Of a stretch of DNA of 64,000 nt, positions 26,764 to 35,321 are shown piece by piece. Source of the DNA: Streptomyces sp. V3I8 (lineage in GTDB: Bacteria; Actinomycetota; Actinomycetes; Streptomycetales; Streptomycetaceae); contig NZ_JAUSZL010000002.1 in the NCBI RefSeq assembly GCF_030817535.1, positions 4,588,001 through 4,652,000 of the forward strand. The letters are read 5' to 3'. Position numbers and translations under genes: made by a program. Numbering within the stretch: the stretch's first letter is position 1; every line of letters starts with the position of its first letter. The notes beneath the pieces were generated by a model. The model saw only the letters and a program-made list of their open reading frames with translations. It was not told the origin of the DNA and did no database searches.

Positions 26764-27035
26764 GCGTGACGCCGGAACGGGGTGTTCGGCCGGTGTCGGA
26801 AACGCGGATTCACCATACCTCATGCCAGGCCCCCGGTGCTGGAGCCCGGGTGGCGGCGGGTGTTCCAGGGGGTGGGGCCCGACTGCGGTGCGCGGGAGTT
26901 GGGGCGTACGGTGGAGGCGCTGGAGAGGGTGCCGGCGGGATCGGAGTGCCGCCTTCAGGCCCGTCCCTTTCATCCCGTAATGTGGCGCTCTCGTCAGTCA
27001 GACGCGGCTCTTGGGGAAGGGACTCTGGGGACTTG

Positions 27036-27197
27036 ATGGAACGCAGCACCGTCGTCCGTTGTGCCGAGGGGCACGTATTCAGTACCGCATCGCTTCCGAT
27101 GCGGCAGGCCGAGCGGCTCGGCCCCGGCCGGTTGATCCGTTGCCCCCGGTGCGCCCGGCTCCGCAGCGTCGTACCGGTCGAACTCGAGAGGCGCTGA
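27036..27197 (+). CDS. Small zinc-ribbon protein
   Basis: 53 aa: [20 protein letters not shown] ... [21 protein letters not shown] CxxGH plus CPRC pattern suggests one bound zinc. Conserved small protein next to dcd in Streptomyces as I recall; role unknown. Open frame extends upstream but the ATG at 27036 gives the conserved start. Confidence 0.75.
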   Translation: MERSTVVRCAEGHVFSTASLPMRQAERLGPGRLIRCPRCARLRSVVPVELERR

Positions 27198-27310
27198 CCG
27201 GCGGTACGACCGACCGGTTCGCCGACGGATTCACTGACGGATTCACGCCCGCGGGCCTGCCACGACGAGCGGATTGTGGTGGGCCCGCGGGCTGCCCGTA
27301 TCCTCGGGGC

Positions 27311-27886
27311 GTGCTTCTCTCTGACAAGGACATCCGGGCCGAGATCGACTCCGGGCGCGTACGGATCGATCCCTACGACCCATCCATGGTGCAGCCGTCG
27401 AGCGTCGACGTGCGGCTCGACCGCTACTTCCGGGTGTTCGAGAACCACCGCTACCCCCATATCGACCCGTCCGTCGAGCAGGCCGACCTCACGCGGCTCG
27501 TCGAGCCGGAGGGGGACGAGCCGTTCATCCTCCACCCCGGTGAGTTCGTCCTCGCCAGTACGTACGAGGTGATCAGCCTGCCCGACAACCTCGCGTCGCG
27601 GCTCGAGGGCAAGAGCTCGCTCGGGCGGCTCGGGCTCGTCACCCACTCCACCGCCGGGTTCATCGACCCCGGGTTCTCCGGGCACGTAACCCTGGAGTTG
27701 TCCAACCTCGCGACCCTCCCCATCAAGCTCTGGCCGGGGATGAAGATCGGGCAGCTGTGCATGTTCCAGCTCAGCTCGTCGTCGGAGTTCCCGTACGGCA
27801 GCGACCGGTACGGGTCCCGCTACCAGGGGCAGCGCGGGCCCACCGCCTCCCGGTCCTTCCTCAACTTCCACCGGACCCAGGTGTGA
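27311..27886 (+). CDS. dcd: dCTP deaminase
   Basis: 191 aa, the usual length. Converts dCTP to dUTP for thymidylate synthesis; homotrimeric, cytoplasmic. Start GTG gives [20 protein letters not shown]. The active-site segment [20 protein letters not shown] and the nucleotide-binding tail [14 protein letters not shown] are intact. Its stop lies within the start region of the phosphoribosyltransferase gene, so the two are co-transcribed. Confidence 0.97.
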   Translation: MLLSDKDIRAEIDSGRVRIDPYDPSMVQPSSVDVRLDRYFRVFENHRYPHIDPSVEQADLTRLVEPEGDEPFILHPGEFVLASTYEVISLPDNLASRLEGKSSLGRLGLVTHSTAGFIDPGFSGHVTLELSNLATLPIKLWPGMKIGQLCMFQLSSSSEFPYGSDRYGSRYQGQRGPTASRSFLNFHRTQV

Positions 27887-27891
27887 GCGGC

Positions 27892-28410
27892 ATGGGTGAC
27901 GTGAGCGATCTGCGCGAGAATCTCAGCTACGAGGGGTTCGGGACCGCCGTCCGCGAGCTCGCCCAGACCATCGCCGACGACGGGTACGAGCCCGACGTCG
28001 TGCTCAGCATCGCCCGCGGCGGCGTCTTCGTGGCCGGCGGGCTCGCCTACGCCCTCGACTGCAAGAACATCCACCTCGTGAACGTGGAGTTCTACACGGG
28101 CGTCGGGACCACGCTCGACATGCCGGTCATGCTCGCGCCCGTCCCCAACGCCATCGACTTCTCCGCCAAGAAGGTGCTGATCACGGACGACGTGGCCGAC
28201 ACCGGCAAGACGCTGAAACTGGTGTACGACTTCTGCGTCGACGCCGTCGCCGAGGTCCGGTCAGCGGTCATCTACGAGAAGCCCCAGTCCCTGGTGAAGT
28301 GCGAGTACGTGTGGAAACGCACCGATGACTGGATCAATTTTCCGTGGAGTGTTTTGCCTCCAGTACATAAGTCGGGTACGGCCCCCAAGGAGAACAAAGA
28401 AGCGCTCTGA
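27892..28410 (+). CDS. Phosphoribosyltransferase with an element-supplied C-terminus
   Basis: 172 aa from ATG 27892 (a GTG at 27883 overlapping the dcd stop is possible). PRTase type I fold: VVLSIARGGVFVAGGLAYAL, then the PRPP loop KKVLITDDVADTGKTLKLVY; the family acts on xanthine/hypoxanthine-like bases. The last 22 codons (from W at 28345) come from element 2: WSVLPPVHKSGTAPKENKEA plus L. The displaced native tail at 38827 reads WSVLPPVHRAGDAAKVNREA plus L, same length, 15 of 21 residues identical. The enzyme should therefore remain functional. Confidence 0.88.
   Translation: MGDVSDLRENLSYEGFGTAVRELAQTIADDGYEPDVVLSIARGGVFVAGGLAYALDCKNIHLVNVEFYTGVGTTLDMPVMLAPVPNAIDFSAKKVLITDDVADTGKTLKLVYDFCVDAVAEVRSAVIYEKPQSLVKCEYVWKRTDDWINFPWSVLPPVHKSGTAPKENKEAL
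28345..28352 (+). other. attL core of element 2
   Basis: TGGAGTGT within the codons W-S-V of the phosphoribosyltransferase. Upstream sequence is chromosomal; downstream sequence diverges in codon choice from the native tail but preserves the protein. Confidence 0.7.
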
Positions 28411-28493
28411 ACTGCGGCTTCTCTGGTCCACACCAATGTGAGAGCCCTCGATGGTGCTCGAGCGCTCTCACGCACGGATGGTCCGGAACGCAC

Positions 28494-29387
28494 CTAACGG
28501 CGCCAGCGCTCACGGTGGCTTCGGATGCATTCGAGGCTGAGAGCATGCCGAGGATGGGTCCTCAGACGTCTAGTGGGAGTGCCGTTTTCCACGACGGTCA
28601 GATCGTCCTCGATCACGATGGCGCCACTGTCCAACTTCACGTGACAGTTCGGGCAAAGGCAGAGGACGTTATCTGTGCGGTCGGGGCCGTTGTGGGGGCG
28701 CCCAAGTGCCTGGACGTGGGCGCCCTCGCTATACGTGCCGCCGGGTGTGTCGATGACGATGCCGCAAACCTGACATTGATCTTCGTGCCAGCGTTTCACT
28801 GTGTTCTTCACCCTGCTGCTGCGGACGATGCGCTGAACGTTGGAGCTGACGCGTTCAGGTTCGTCGTTGCCGGCGGGGGCTTCCAAACCGCTCTGCGGAG
28901 CATCGACGGGGAGCTGTTCACCTGCGATGGGCGGCGTAGGGGTGTCGAGAGCTGCTTCCATGCGGAACTGCCAGATCAGATGCCCGTCGATACCCAGCTT
29001 GCTTCCGTAGCTTGCGACCCGGTACAGGCCGTCGTAACGGTATCCAGACCGCGGTGCGTAGATCGACTCGCTCTTGCTTCCGCGGATGACGCGTACGGGG
29101 AGTCCCTGGAGATGGCTGGTCACCAACGCTGCATTGCCTGAATCCTCCAAGGACTGATCGCTGATCTGGTTGCCGGCTCCGTCCTGCCCGCCGTGCCCGG
29201 TGTAGATGATCACATCACCGTGATCTTCATCGTCCTTGTATCCGCCTGACAGCACTATGGACTCGGCGCCGGTAGCCTTCGTGCCGCAGATGCCTGCAAT
29301 CCGCGGACGATGGATACCTGCTTCACTGGCGAGGACTCGGCTTGCGTATACCTGGCCTACTGAGACACCCGGGATTTCACCAATCAT
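28494..29387 (-). CDS. SRA (YDG)-HNH modification-dependent endonuclease
   Basis: 297 aa. Residues 1-150: SRA domain that flips and reads modified cytosine (IHRPRIAGICGTKATGAESI, VLSGGYKDDEDHGDVIIYTG, ALVTSHLQGLPVRVIRG, YRYDGLYRV). Residues 190-297: HNH domain with CQVCG, GAHVQALGRP and NVLCLCPNCHVKLD (two CxxC pairs and the H-N-H residues). This is the layout of type IV enzymes that cut 5mC/5hmC DNA. Cargo at the left edge of element 2, divergent from the membrane protein with a 54-bp gap. Confidence 0.85.
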   Translation of the reverse strand: MIGEIPGVSVGQVYASRVLASEAGIHRPRIAGICGTKATGAESIVLSGGYKDDEDHGDVIIYTGHGGQDGAGNQISDQSLEDSGNAALVTSHLQGLPVRVIRGSKSESIYAPRSGYRYDGLYRVASYGSKLGIDGHLIWQFRMEAALDTPTPPIAGEQLPVDAPQSGLEAPAGNDEPERVSSNVQRIVRSSRVKNTVKRWHEDQCQVCGIVIDTPGGTYSEGAHVQALGRPHNGPDRTDNVLCLCPNCHVKLDSGAIVIEDDLTVVENGTPTRRLRTHPRHALSLECIRSHRERWRR

Positions 29388-29441
29388 GAGTGCAGCCTGG
29401 CAGGTCCCAGTGACAGCCGGTCCCTGCTTCGGCCTACTAGT

Positions 29442-30233
29442 ATGCGTGGGGTGTCCGACATAGGAGATGCTTCCGGGGCGGTTGAGCCTGATGCCGCACC
29501 ACTATCTCGGTGGGAACGGTTGTCGGCCTCCGCGCTTGGGCTTGGGCTGTCCGGCGCTGGTGTCGCCGCTGTCTTCATGACCAGCAACCAGGCCGGCTCC
29601 GTGGCTCTGTTGCTCGTCGGGGTTGTGTTGCTACTCATGGCCATCAACGGGTCACCGCTGACTCGGGCGCGCTATCAGGACTACGAGTTGTTCATGGCAC
29701 GTAGACGTCGCGATGTGGTTGCGAACATGCAGGACGACTCGCCGGAAGAGGCTAGGCAAGCCCTCCAGGTGTTGAGCACGCTGGATCCCGGAGCTAGCCG
29801 GGACCCGGTGGTAGCCAGGGTTTCGAACCAGCTTTTGGAATTTGAGGTTGTCCGCCGGCTACAGCGCTTGTACCCGGCAACGGAAGTGAGCCAAGGACCC
29901 TTTGACCAAGGGGTCGATGCTGTTGTTCCGATGGGTGCTTACCGCATCGGCGTTGAAGTTCTCGGTGGAAGTGGAGACGCCCTCCTTCCCAGTGCTGATC
30001 TCCGCCGCATCGTGCACCGCGTGGACAGCCGTCGGACACGTCTCGGAGGACCCACTATCGATGGGCTTCTCATCGTGACGAACCGAGCACTCCCTGTGCA
30101 CATCTCTAGGAGAGTCAGGGAAGTCAGCGAGGTCATACCGACTGGGGTGGTCCGATGGGTAGACGAGCAAGACGACCAGGCTCTTGAAGCTGCCCTTCAG
30201 CAACTCTCCAGAAGGCTTCGCCCAGATAGCTGA
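29442..30233 (+). CDS. Membrane-anchored protein with possible restriction-endonuclease-like domain
   Basis: 263 aa. Residues 25-75: two TM segments (LGLGLSGAGVAAVFMTSNQA, SVALLLVGVVLLLMAINGS). Residues 125-235: alpha/beta domain with YPATEVSQGPFDQGVDAVVP then YRIGVEVLGGSGD, resembling the D-x(n)-E-x-K core of PD-(D/E)xK nucleases but with Leu where Lys is expected. Later strands IDGLLIVTNRALP and WVDEQDDQALEAA fit the fold. It could be an inactive DNA-binding version. Divergent partner of the SRA-HNH gene. No function assigned with certainty. Confidence 0.5.
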   Translation: MRGVSDIGDASGAVEPDAAPLSRWERLSASALGLGLSGAGVAAVFMTSNQAGSVALLLVGVVLLLMAINGSPLTRARYQDYELFMARRRRDVVANMQDDSPEEARQALQVLSTLDPGASRDPVVARVSNQLLEFEVVRRLQRLYPATEVSQGPFDQGVDAVVPMGAYRIGVEVLGGSGDALLPSADLRRIVHRVDSRRTRLGGPTIDGLLIVTNRALPVHISRRVREVSEVIPTGVVRWVDEQDDQALEAALQQLSRRLRPDS

Positions 30234-30268
30234 CCCGTCCCGCCGGTCTAAGCCGACCACTGACCCCA

Positions 30269-30418
30269 GCTTCCATCCCGTCCGCCGTCGACCCACACAC
30301 CGTGGAGCGGGCGTGGTTCCTGGCGTCCAGGTGGAGCGCGCCACTGTACGAACGACCTGGACGCCAGGGGCCGCGTCTGCTCGGCTCTGCCTGGGTCGAC
30401 GGTGGACGGGATGGAAGC
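30269..30418. repeat. 150-bp long interrupted palindrome
   Basis: Outer arms of 27 bp (30269-30295 and 30392-30418) match at 26 positions; inner arms of 14 bp (30319-30332 and 30355-30368) match perfectly; the 23-bp spacers between outer and inner arms are partly complementary; the loop is 22 nt. The sequence could fold as one long hairpin. It lies in the otherwise gene-free gap 30234-30697 of an element with a RepSA-like initiator; a single-strand origin or transfer-related site is possible (inference). Confidence 0.75.
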
Positions 30419-30697
30419 ACCCCAACGCACGCCATCCACGGTCCCGCGGTCGGGAACGGCGCCCCCTCTATCCCGGTGCCGGCCGATCCCCCGCCGGAGG
30501 CATCGTCTTGACCGTGGGCCGCCCAATGCGGTGATCGACTTATGGCCACCGGGCCCTATCCACATGTGGGCGCGCGTCGGCGGCGGCAGCGCCGAGCGGG
30601 CCGAAGGCAGGAGCGCGGGCGCAGCCAGAGCCGGGAAGCGCGCCCGGCGGAGCGGAGCGCAGCCGGGGCTTGATGAGGTAGAGAAATCTGTAACAGC

Positions 30698-31261
30698 TCA
30701 GGCGTGTAGCGGCTTGGGGGCTGGTGTCTCATCGGCAAGATCGTGATTTGCTGGGCGCGCGGAACGCTGGGCAAGCCACCCTGAGACACGCGGACCACCG
30801 TTGACCGCGCCGCCTTCGAGGACAGTCCTCACGTGTTCAAAGCCCTGTTCCAGGTAGTACCGCTGGAGCCGCTCATTGCTGGTCCATGCGTCGAGTCGCA
30901 ACCACTTCGCGCCCGCCCGGTACGCGCGATCACCAGCCCAATCGAGAAGCACGCCTCCAAGGTTCTGGCCTGCGTAGTCGCGCGCGATCGTCAACTTGTT
31001 GACGAACATAGAGGGCTCGGCAAGCTCCTCCGCAGACCACAATCCCTCCTCAGCCTCCGGGGTCAAAGTGATCGTCCCTGCGGTGCGTCCCTCGTGTCTG
31101 AGCATGAAGACGGTCCCAGCCTCGATGGTGGCCAAGAGACGGTCAGCGGGGTAGGGGCGACTCCACTGGTCGCTACCGAGCCTGCTGATCCATGCTGCTG
31201 CTTCTTTCCGGAAGCTCAGCAACTGGTCAAGGTCTGAGGGTGTGGCGCTGGTGATCTTCAC
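30698..31261 (-). CDS. GNAT-family N-acetyltransferase
   Basis: 187 aa. Acetyl-CoA-dependent fold: ITSATPSDLDQLLSFRKEAA, NKLTIARDYAGQNLGGVLLD (the Q/RxxGxG/A-type loop as YAGQNLGG), LRLDAWTSNERLQRYYLEQG. Start GTG at 31261 overlaps the GntR stop by 4 bp, so the two are co-translated. In pSAM2-type elements the pra/kor region includes acetyltransferase-like neighbours; the substrate is unknown. Confidence 0.82.
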   Translation of the reverse strand: MKITSATPSDLDQLLSFRKEAAAWISRLGSDQWSRPYPADRLLATIEAGTVFMLRHEGRTAGTITLTPEAEEGLWSAEELAEPSMFVNKLTIARDYAGQNLGGVLLDWAGDRAYRAGAKWLRLDAWTSNERLQRYYLEQGFEHVRTVLEGGAVNGGPRVSGWLAQRSARPANHDLADETPAPKPLHA

Positions 31262-32031
31262 TTGACTTCGTTCCGATCGAGGGCGGACAGATCGCCAATC
31301 TCGTAGTTCATGCGGTTCAGGTCGCCACGGAAGGTTGTGATCGTGCACCGCACTGGGTGTTCGCTCGTGTAGCCGGTACGCGTCCAAATCAGGACGGGGA
31401 CACCGCGTCCGATCTCCAAGAGCCGTTCCTCATCCGGAGTGGGCATCCGAGTGGAGATCTCGTCTGCGTATCCCACCTGCTCGATGCCTAGGCCAGCCAG
31501 GTAACGAGTGGTGCCTTCTTCGATGTCGCCAGGGTCGGTCAACCTGGGCGCGTCCTGGACCAGCCAGTCCGGGTAATGCGTCGCCTGAGTTGACCACGGC
31601 ACGTCGTCTACGAAGCGGTGGCAGAACCGAAGCACTGACCGAGTACCTGTCTCGACCTTCAGCCGCTCGGCGATGTAGCCCGGAGTCGTCATGACCTCTA
31701 CGCGAAACGTCTGGTGAGGGCGGCGGCCGGCGTTGGTTACGTCGGTTGAGTACGCGTCGCCGTTCTGGGGGAAGGTCAGGTTTTCGAAGCGAGAGGCGTT
31801 CAACTGGAACACCTCGTGCTTCCGCACTTCGTACCCCAGTCCCTGGCTCGACGTGACGAGCCCTTGGCTCACCAACAGGCCCAGCCCTGAACGAACGGTA
31901 TTCCGGGAAGCCTCGAACCGGGTGGCCAACTCGGCTTCTGATGGCAGTCGAGCCCCGGGTGCGTACGTGCCGTTGTCGATCTCACGACGCAGCGCGTCGG
32001 CCACCTGCTGGTACTTCGGCTGCCTACTCAT
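31258..32031 (-). CDS. GntR/HutC-family repressor, KorSA-like
   Basis: 257 aa. The N-terminal winged helix (YQQVADALRREIDNGTYAPG, LPSEAELATRFEASRNTVRS, GLGLLVSQGLVTSSQGLGYE) is followed by a UTRA-type ligand domain (FCHRFVDDVPWSTQATHYPD to the end). GntR repressors of this kind (KorSA in pSAM2) silence transfer and replication genes. Start ATG at 32031. The inverted 15-bp sites at 32055 and 32128 flank its divergent promoter region. Confidence 0.87.
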   Translation of the reverse strand: MSRQPKYQQVADALRREIDNGTYAPGARLPSEAELATRFEASRNTVRSGLGLLVSQGLVTSSQGLGYEVRKHEVFQLNASRFENLTFPQNGDAYSTDVTNAGRRPHQTFRVEVMTTPGYIAERLKVETGTRSVLRFCHRFVDDVPWSTQATHYPDWLVQDAPRLTDPGDIEEGTTRYLAGLGIEQVGYADEISTRMPTPDEERLLEIGRGVPVLIWTRTGYTSEHPVRCTITTFRGDLNRMNYEIGDLSALDRNEVK

Positions 32032-32054
32032 GACTCCATCATGACGCACTAAGC

Positions 32055-32142
32055 CAACTTGTTGGTACATGTAGCGCCGAAGTGCTTGACGTCTCACTGT
32101 GCATGCGTCAATCTCTAGGAGTCAGCTTGTACCAACAAGTTG
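32055..32142. promoter_or_regulatory. Paired GntR operator in the divergent control region
   Basis: CAACTTGTTGGTACA at 32055-32069 and its exact reverse complement at 32128-32142, 58 bp apart. They bracket the promoter region between the repressor gene (leftward) and the transfer operon (rightward). Repression, perhaps with looping, is inferred. Confidence 0.65.
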
Positions 32143-32188
32143 AGCAAGAGGTCCAAGAGGCCTAACGTTGATCTCTCCTGGAGTGAGC

Positions 32189-32521
32189 ATGCCGTCCTTC
32201 AAGATCGACCTTTCGTCCGCGGTTGTGATCGTGGCGACCGCCCCGGAACCGAAGCTCGTCGACAAGCGCACGGGTGAGCGGGCCGTGGACCGGGACTCCG
32301 GTGCGGGTCTGTCCACGGTGGGCCTGGTGATCTCGGACGAGGGGGAGGGCAACCTCTACAAGGTCACCGTGCCGGAGACCGGTTACCCCGAGGGTCTGCA
32401 GCCGGGTTCGATCGTGCGGGTGGTGGGCCTGAAGGCGCGTGACTGGGAGAACGAGTTCAACGGCCAGAAGCGCCACGGCATCTCCTTCCGCGCGGTCGCG
32501 ATCACCCCGGTGGGTGCCTGA
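32189..32521 (+). CDS. SCO3933-family AICE regulatory protein
   Basis: 110 aa, mostly beta: MPSFKIDLSSAVVIVATAPE, GLSTVGLVISDEGEGNLYKV, GSIVRVVGLKARDWENEFNG, HGISFRAVAI. It resembles a conserved family always found just upstream of the FtsK-like transfer gene in Streptomyces elements; the OB-like pattern hints at nucleic-acid binding but its biochemistry is unknown to me. First gene of the rightward operon, under the GntR operator. Confidence 0.7.
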   Translation: MPSFKIDLSSAVVIVATAPEPKLVDKRTGERAVDRDSGAGLSTVGLVISDEGEGNLYKVTVPETGYPEGLQPGSIVRVVGLKARDWENEFNGQKRHGISFRAVAITPVGA

Positions 32522-32523
32522 TC

Positions 32524-33864
32524 ATGGCCGACATCGCGACCTGGTTCGAGCTGGGCGGCGTCGCCGCCGGTGCCGGCGGTCTGGGCTACGCGAAGGTGCA
32601 CGCTCCGCGCGTGTACTGGTCGCTGGTCGGGATGCCGGTCACCTGGGGCCGGTTCACCTGGTCCTACCGCTCGACCATGGAGGTCTGCGGGCTGACGGTG
32701 CAGCCGGCCGGGTTCCGGGCGTTCATGACGCGCAACCTGGCCCGCCGCGAGGTGCGGCCCCTGCCGCCGAAGGTGCGCCGGGTGTGGGGTACCTCGACGG
32801 GTCTGCGGATCTCGCTGCGGCTGCCGGCCGGTCTGGAGCCTGCGGATGTGGCCGCGTCCTCGGAGCGTCTGCGGCACGCCTTCGGGGTGCAGTCGGTGAC
32901 CGTCGCGGAGACCAAGCCCGGGTACGTGGAGCTGCGCATGACGGGCTATGACGTGCTGCGCCGGGTCCGTCTGCCGCGCAAGGCCCGCCCGCGGGACATG
33001 GTCGTGCCGGTGGCGGTGCGTGAGGACGGTTCGGTGTTCGAGCGGGACTACCGCACGGTTCCGATGGCGCTGACCCTGGGGGCGAACTCCTCGGGCAAGT
33101 CGATGTATCAGCGCAACCTGGTCAAGGGCCTGGCCAGGCTCCCGGTGGGGCTGATCGGGATCGACTGCAAGCGGGGCGTCGAGCACGGCCGCTACGCGCC
33201 GCGTCTGTCGGCCCTGGTGACCGATCCGGACGCGGCCGGCCGTCTGGTGGACGCGCTGGTGCTGGAGATGGGCGAACGCTTCGACCTGCTCGCCCTCTAC
33301 GGCGTCTCGGACGTGTGGGAGCTGCCCGAGAAGCTGCGGCCGGTGCCGCTGATCGTCCTGATCGACGAGGTGGCGGAGCTGTTCTTCGTGACCTCCAAGA
33401 AGGACGAAGCGGCCCGTGATCACACCGTCATGCAGCTCGTGCGGCTGGGTCAGATGGCCCGCGCGGTCGGCATCCATCTGGAGGTGTGCGGGCAGCGTTT
33501 CGGCTCCGACCTCGGCAGGGGCGCCACCGCATTGCGCGCTCAGCTGACCGGGCGTGTGGTGCACCGCGTCAACGACAAGGCCACCGCCGAGATGGGCCTG
33601 TCCGACATCTCCGCGGAAGCGGTCGTGGCCGCCACCTCGATCCGGGTGGATCGCCCTGGCGTCGCGGTGGCCGGTGACACCTCCGGTGGCTGGTCCCGTA
33701 TCCGCACCCCGATGACCACCCCGGACGAAGCGGCGGCCGTGTGCCGACAGTTCGCGCACCTCACCCCGGACCTGCCGTTCCTGGCCCCGTTCCGGCCGGT
33801 CAACCGCCTCGTGCCTCCGAAGCCCACCGCCCCGCCGCGCGTGCCCCCGCAGAAGACCCCCTGA
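32524..33864 (+). CDS. FtsK/SpoIIIE-type DNA translocase, TraSA-like
   Basis: 446 aa. Membrane-associated hexameric ATPase that pumps double-stranded DNA between mycelial cells. Walker A GANSSGKS at about residue 188; Walker B PLIVLIDEVAEL at about 280; RLGQMARAVGIHLEVCGQRF follows as in FtsK-like sensors. The N-terminus has a short hydrophobic stretch (GGVAAGAGGLGYAKV). The C-terminal Pro-rich tail replaces a gamma domain. Two bp after the preceding gene. Confidence 0.9.
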   Translation: MADIATWFELGGVAAGAGGLGYAKVHAPRVYWSLVGMPVTWGRFTWSYRSTMEVCGLTVQPAGFRAFMTRNLARREVRPLPPKVRRVWGTSTGLRISLRLPAGLEPADVAASSERLRHAFGVQSVTVAETKPGYVELRMTGYDVLRRVRLPRKARPRDMVVPVAVREDGSVFERDYRTVPMALTLGANSSGKSMYQRNLVKGLARLPVGLIGIDCKRGVEHGRYAPRLSALVTDPDAAGRLVDALVLEMGERFDLLALYGVSDVWELPEKLRPVPLIVLIDEVAELFFVTSKKDEAARDHTVMQLVRLGQMARAVGIHLEVCGQRFGSDLGRGATALRAQLTGRVVHRVNDKATAEMGLSDISAEAVVAATSIRVDRPGVAVAGDTSGGWSRIRTPMTTPDEAAAVCRQFAHLTPDLPFLAPFRPVNRLVPPKPTAPPRVPPQKTP

Positions 33865-33882
33865 CCAGGCAGGAGATCACTC

Positions 33883-34065
33883 ATGGCCGCACGTCGGACC
33901 ACCAAGCCCAAGCCTGCGCCGGTTACGTGCCCGGACTGCAAGGGCGCGGGGGAGATCACCGAAACCGTCCGGGTCGGCGCCCGCAAGGGACGTGCCACCG
34001 GTCACCGGCAGGCGGCCATGTGCTTGACCTGCTGGGGCTCCGGCGTCGCCCCCGCTGATGACTGA
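33883..34065 (+). CDS. Small DnaJ-type zinc-finger protein
   Basis: 60 aa with CPDCKGAGE and CLTCWGSG, the CxxCxGxG repeats of DnaJ-like zinc binding. Lies between the translocase and the DUF2637 gene. A second protein with the same pattern is at 35322. Role in transfer not known. Confidence 0.72.
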   Translation: MAARRTTKPKPAPVTCPDCKGAGEITETVRVGARKGRATGHRQAAMCLTCWGSGVAPADD

Positions 34066-34080
34066 AAGGAGGTGAAAGAA

Positions 34081-34731
34081 GTGCCTCGCTCGATCCGCAT
34101 CGATGCCGTACTCGTCCAGGCCGTGATCGCCGGCGCTCTGTCCTTCGCCCACCTGCACGACCTGGCTGCCGCTGCCGGACAGAGCGGCTGGAAGGCCTGG
34201 GCCTACCCGGTCTCAGTCGACCTGCTGCTGGTCGCGGTGTGGCGCCGGCTGCGCACCGAACGCTCCAAGCTGGCCTGGTTCTGGTTCCTGGTCGCCCTGA
34301 TCGCATCGCTCGGCGCGAACATCGCCACCGCCGGACTCCTCGACCTCGACCACGTCCCGGCCTGGCTGCGCATCACCGTCGCCGGCTGGCCCGCGCTCGC
34401 CTTCCTCGGCGGCACCCTCCTGGCCCACACCCCGGCCGATCCCCCGCCGGACCCGGCCCCGGAGCCTGCCTCCGAGCCCCGGACCGCACCGGTCGTCGAC
34501 CGCCCCGAAACGGCACCCGACCCGGCCCCGGAAATCCCTGCCCCCGAGCCTGTCCCGGCTCTGCCGCAGGCCCCGGTGCCCGCGGTGCCTCCGGCGCTGG
34601 TCGACCACGCCCGCAAGGTCGCCACCGAACACCGCACCCGCACCGGCTCCGACATCGACACCGCCACCCTGCGCGTTCGCCTCGGCATCCCGGAAGACCT
34701 CGCCGGCGCGATCGTCGCCCAACTCGCCTGA
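34081..34731 (+). CDS. DUF2637 membrane protein, SpdB-like spread protein
   Basis: 216 aa from a GTG 7 bp after a perfect AAAGGAGGT. Four TM segments in the first 125 aa (VQAVIAGALSFAHLHDLAAA, AYPVSVDLLLVAVWRRL, FWFLVALIASLGANIATAGL, ITVAGWPALAFLGGTLLAH), then a Pro/Ala/Glu linker and a C-terminal helical domain (VRLGIPEDLAGAIVAQLA). DUF2637 proteins occur in AICEs and plasmids and are linked to intramycelial spread. Confidence 0.83.
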   Translation: MPRSIRIDAVLVQAVIAGALSFAHLHDLAAAAGQSGWKAWAYPVSVDLLLVAVWRRLRTERSKLAWFWFLVALIASLGANIATAGLLDLDHVPAWLRITVAGWPALAFLGGTLLAHTPADPPPDPAPEPASEPRTAPVVDRPETAPDPAPEIPAPEPVPALPQAPVPAVPPALVDHARKVATEHRTRTGSDIDTATLRVRLGIPEDLAGAIVAQLA

Positions 34732-34747
34732 AAGGAGGTGACCCCTC

Positions 34748-34930
34748 GTGCGCCCGAACCGCTTCTACGACGTGATCCGCATCGGTCCCGTCAAGGTCGG
34801 CACGTTCAACAACGGACGCGGCCAGACCCGCCACACCGCCGCCTGCACCGCACCCGCCTGCGGCTTCTCCACCGAGCACGGCAACCGCTCGGCCGCCGAA
34901 CTCGCCGCCCGTACCCACCGCTGCACCTGA
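34748..34930 (+). CDS. Mobile element transfer protein, small Cys/His type
   Basis: 60 aa: FYDVIRIGPVKVGTFNNGRG, HTAACTAPACGFSTEHGNRS, ELAARTHRCT. The C..C..H..H..C pattern may bind zinc. Start GTG after AAAGGAGGTGA. Typical of the spread region of Streptomyces elements; biochemical role unknown. Confidence 0.75.
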   Translation: MRPNRFYDVIRIGPVKVGTFNNGRGQTRHTAACTAPACGFSTEHGNRSAAELAARTHRCT

Positions 34931-34945
34931 GAGGAGGACACCGCC

Positions 34946-35230
34946 ATGCAGCTCCCCGAGGACCAGATGCGTGCCGGACACATCCCTGCTGACCTCTACC
35001 GGCAGATCCCGCCCGGCACGGACATGCGCAAGGTCGTGATCGTCCAGCAGGCGCCGCGCTCCTACACGGGGCCAATCGTCCTGACCCTGGTCGTCGCCGC
35101 CGGGTCCGTCGCGGTGCTGCTGGTCATCGCCTTCGTCGTCCAGGTCGTCGCCGGCGCGGCCGTCGCCGTCCTGTCGGCCACCGGCGGACTCGGCTACACG
35201 ATCAACCGCACGAACCGCTACCGCAAGTAG
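34946..35230 (+). CDS. SpdB2-like small membrane protein
   Basis: 94 aa with two adjacent hydrophobic segments (GPIVLTLVVAAGSVAVLLVI and VVQVVAGAAVAVLSATGGLG) and a basic C-terminus. RBS GAGAGGAGG before ATG. Position and topology match plasmid spread proteins that form pores for DNA passage across septa (family inference). Confidence 0.72.
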   Translation: MQLPEDQMRAGHIPADLYRQIPPGTDMRKVVIVQQAPRSYTGPIVLTLVVAAGSVAVLLVIAFVVQVVAGAAVAVLSATGGLGYTINRTNRYRK

Positions 35231-35321
35231 CACCCTCCGGGGCGGCTCTCTCGCCAAAGAACCGCCGCCCCGGACGGCTCCACCTCTTCCTGATCTTTCG
35301 ACCCGAAAGGGCTCACTCATC

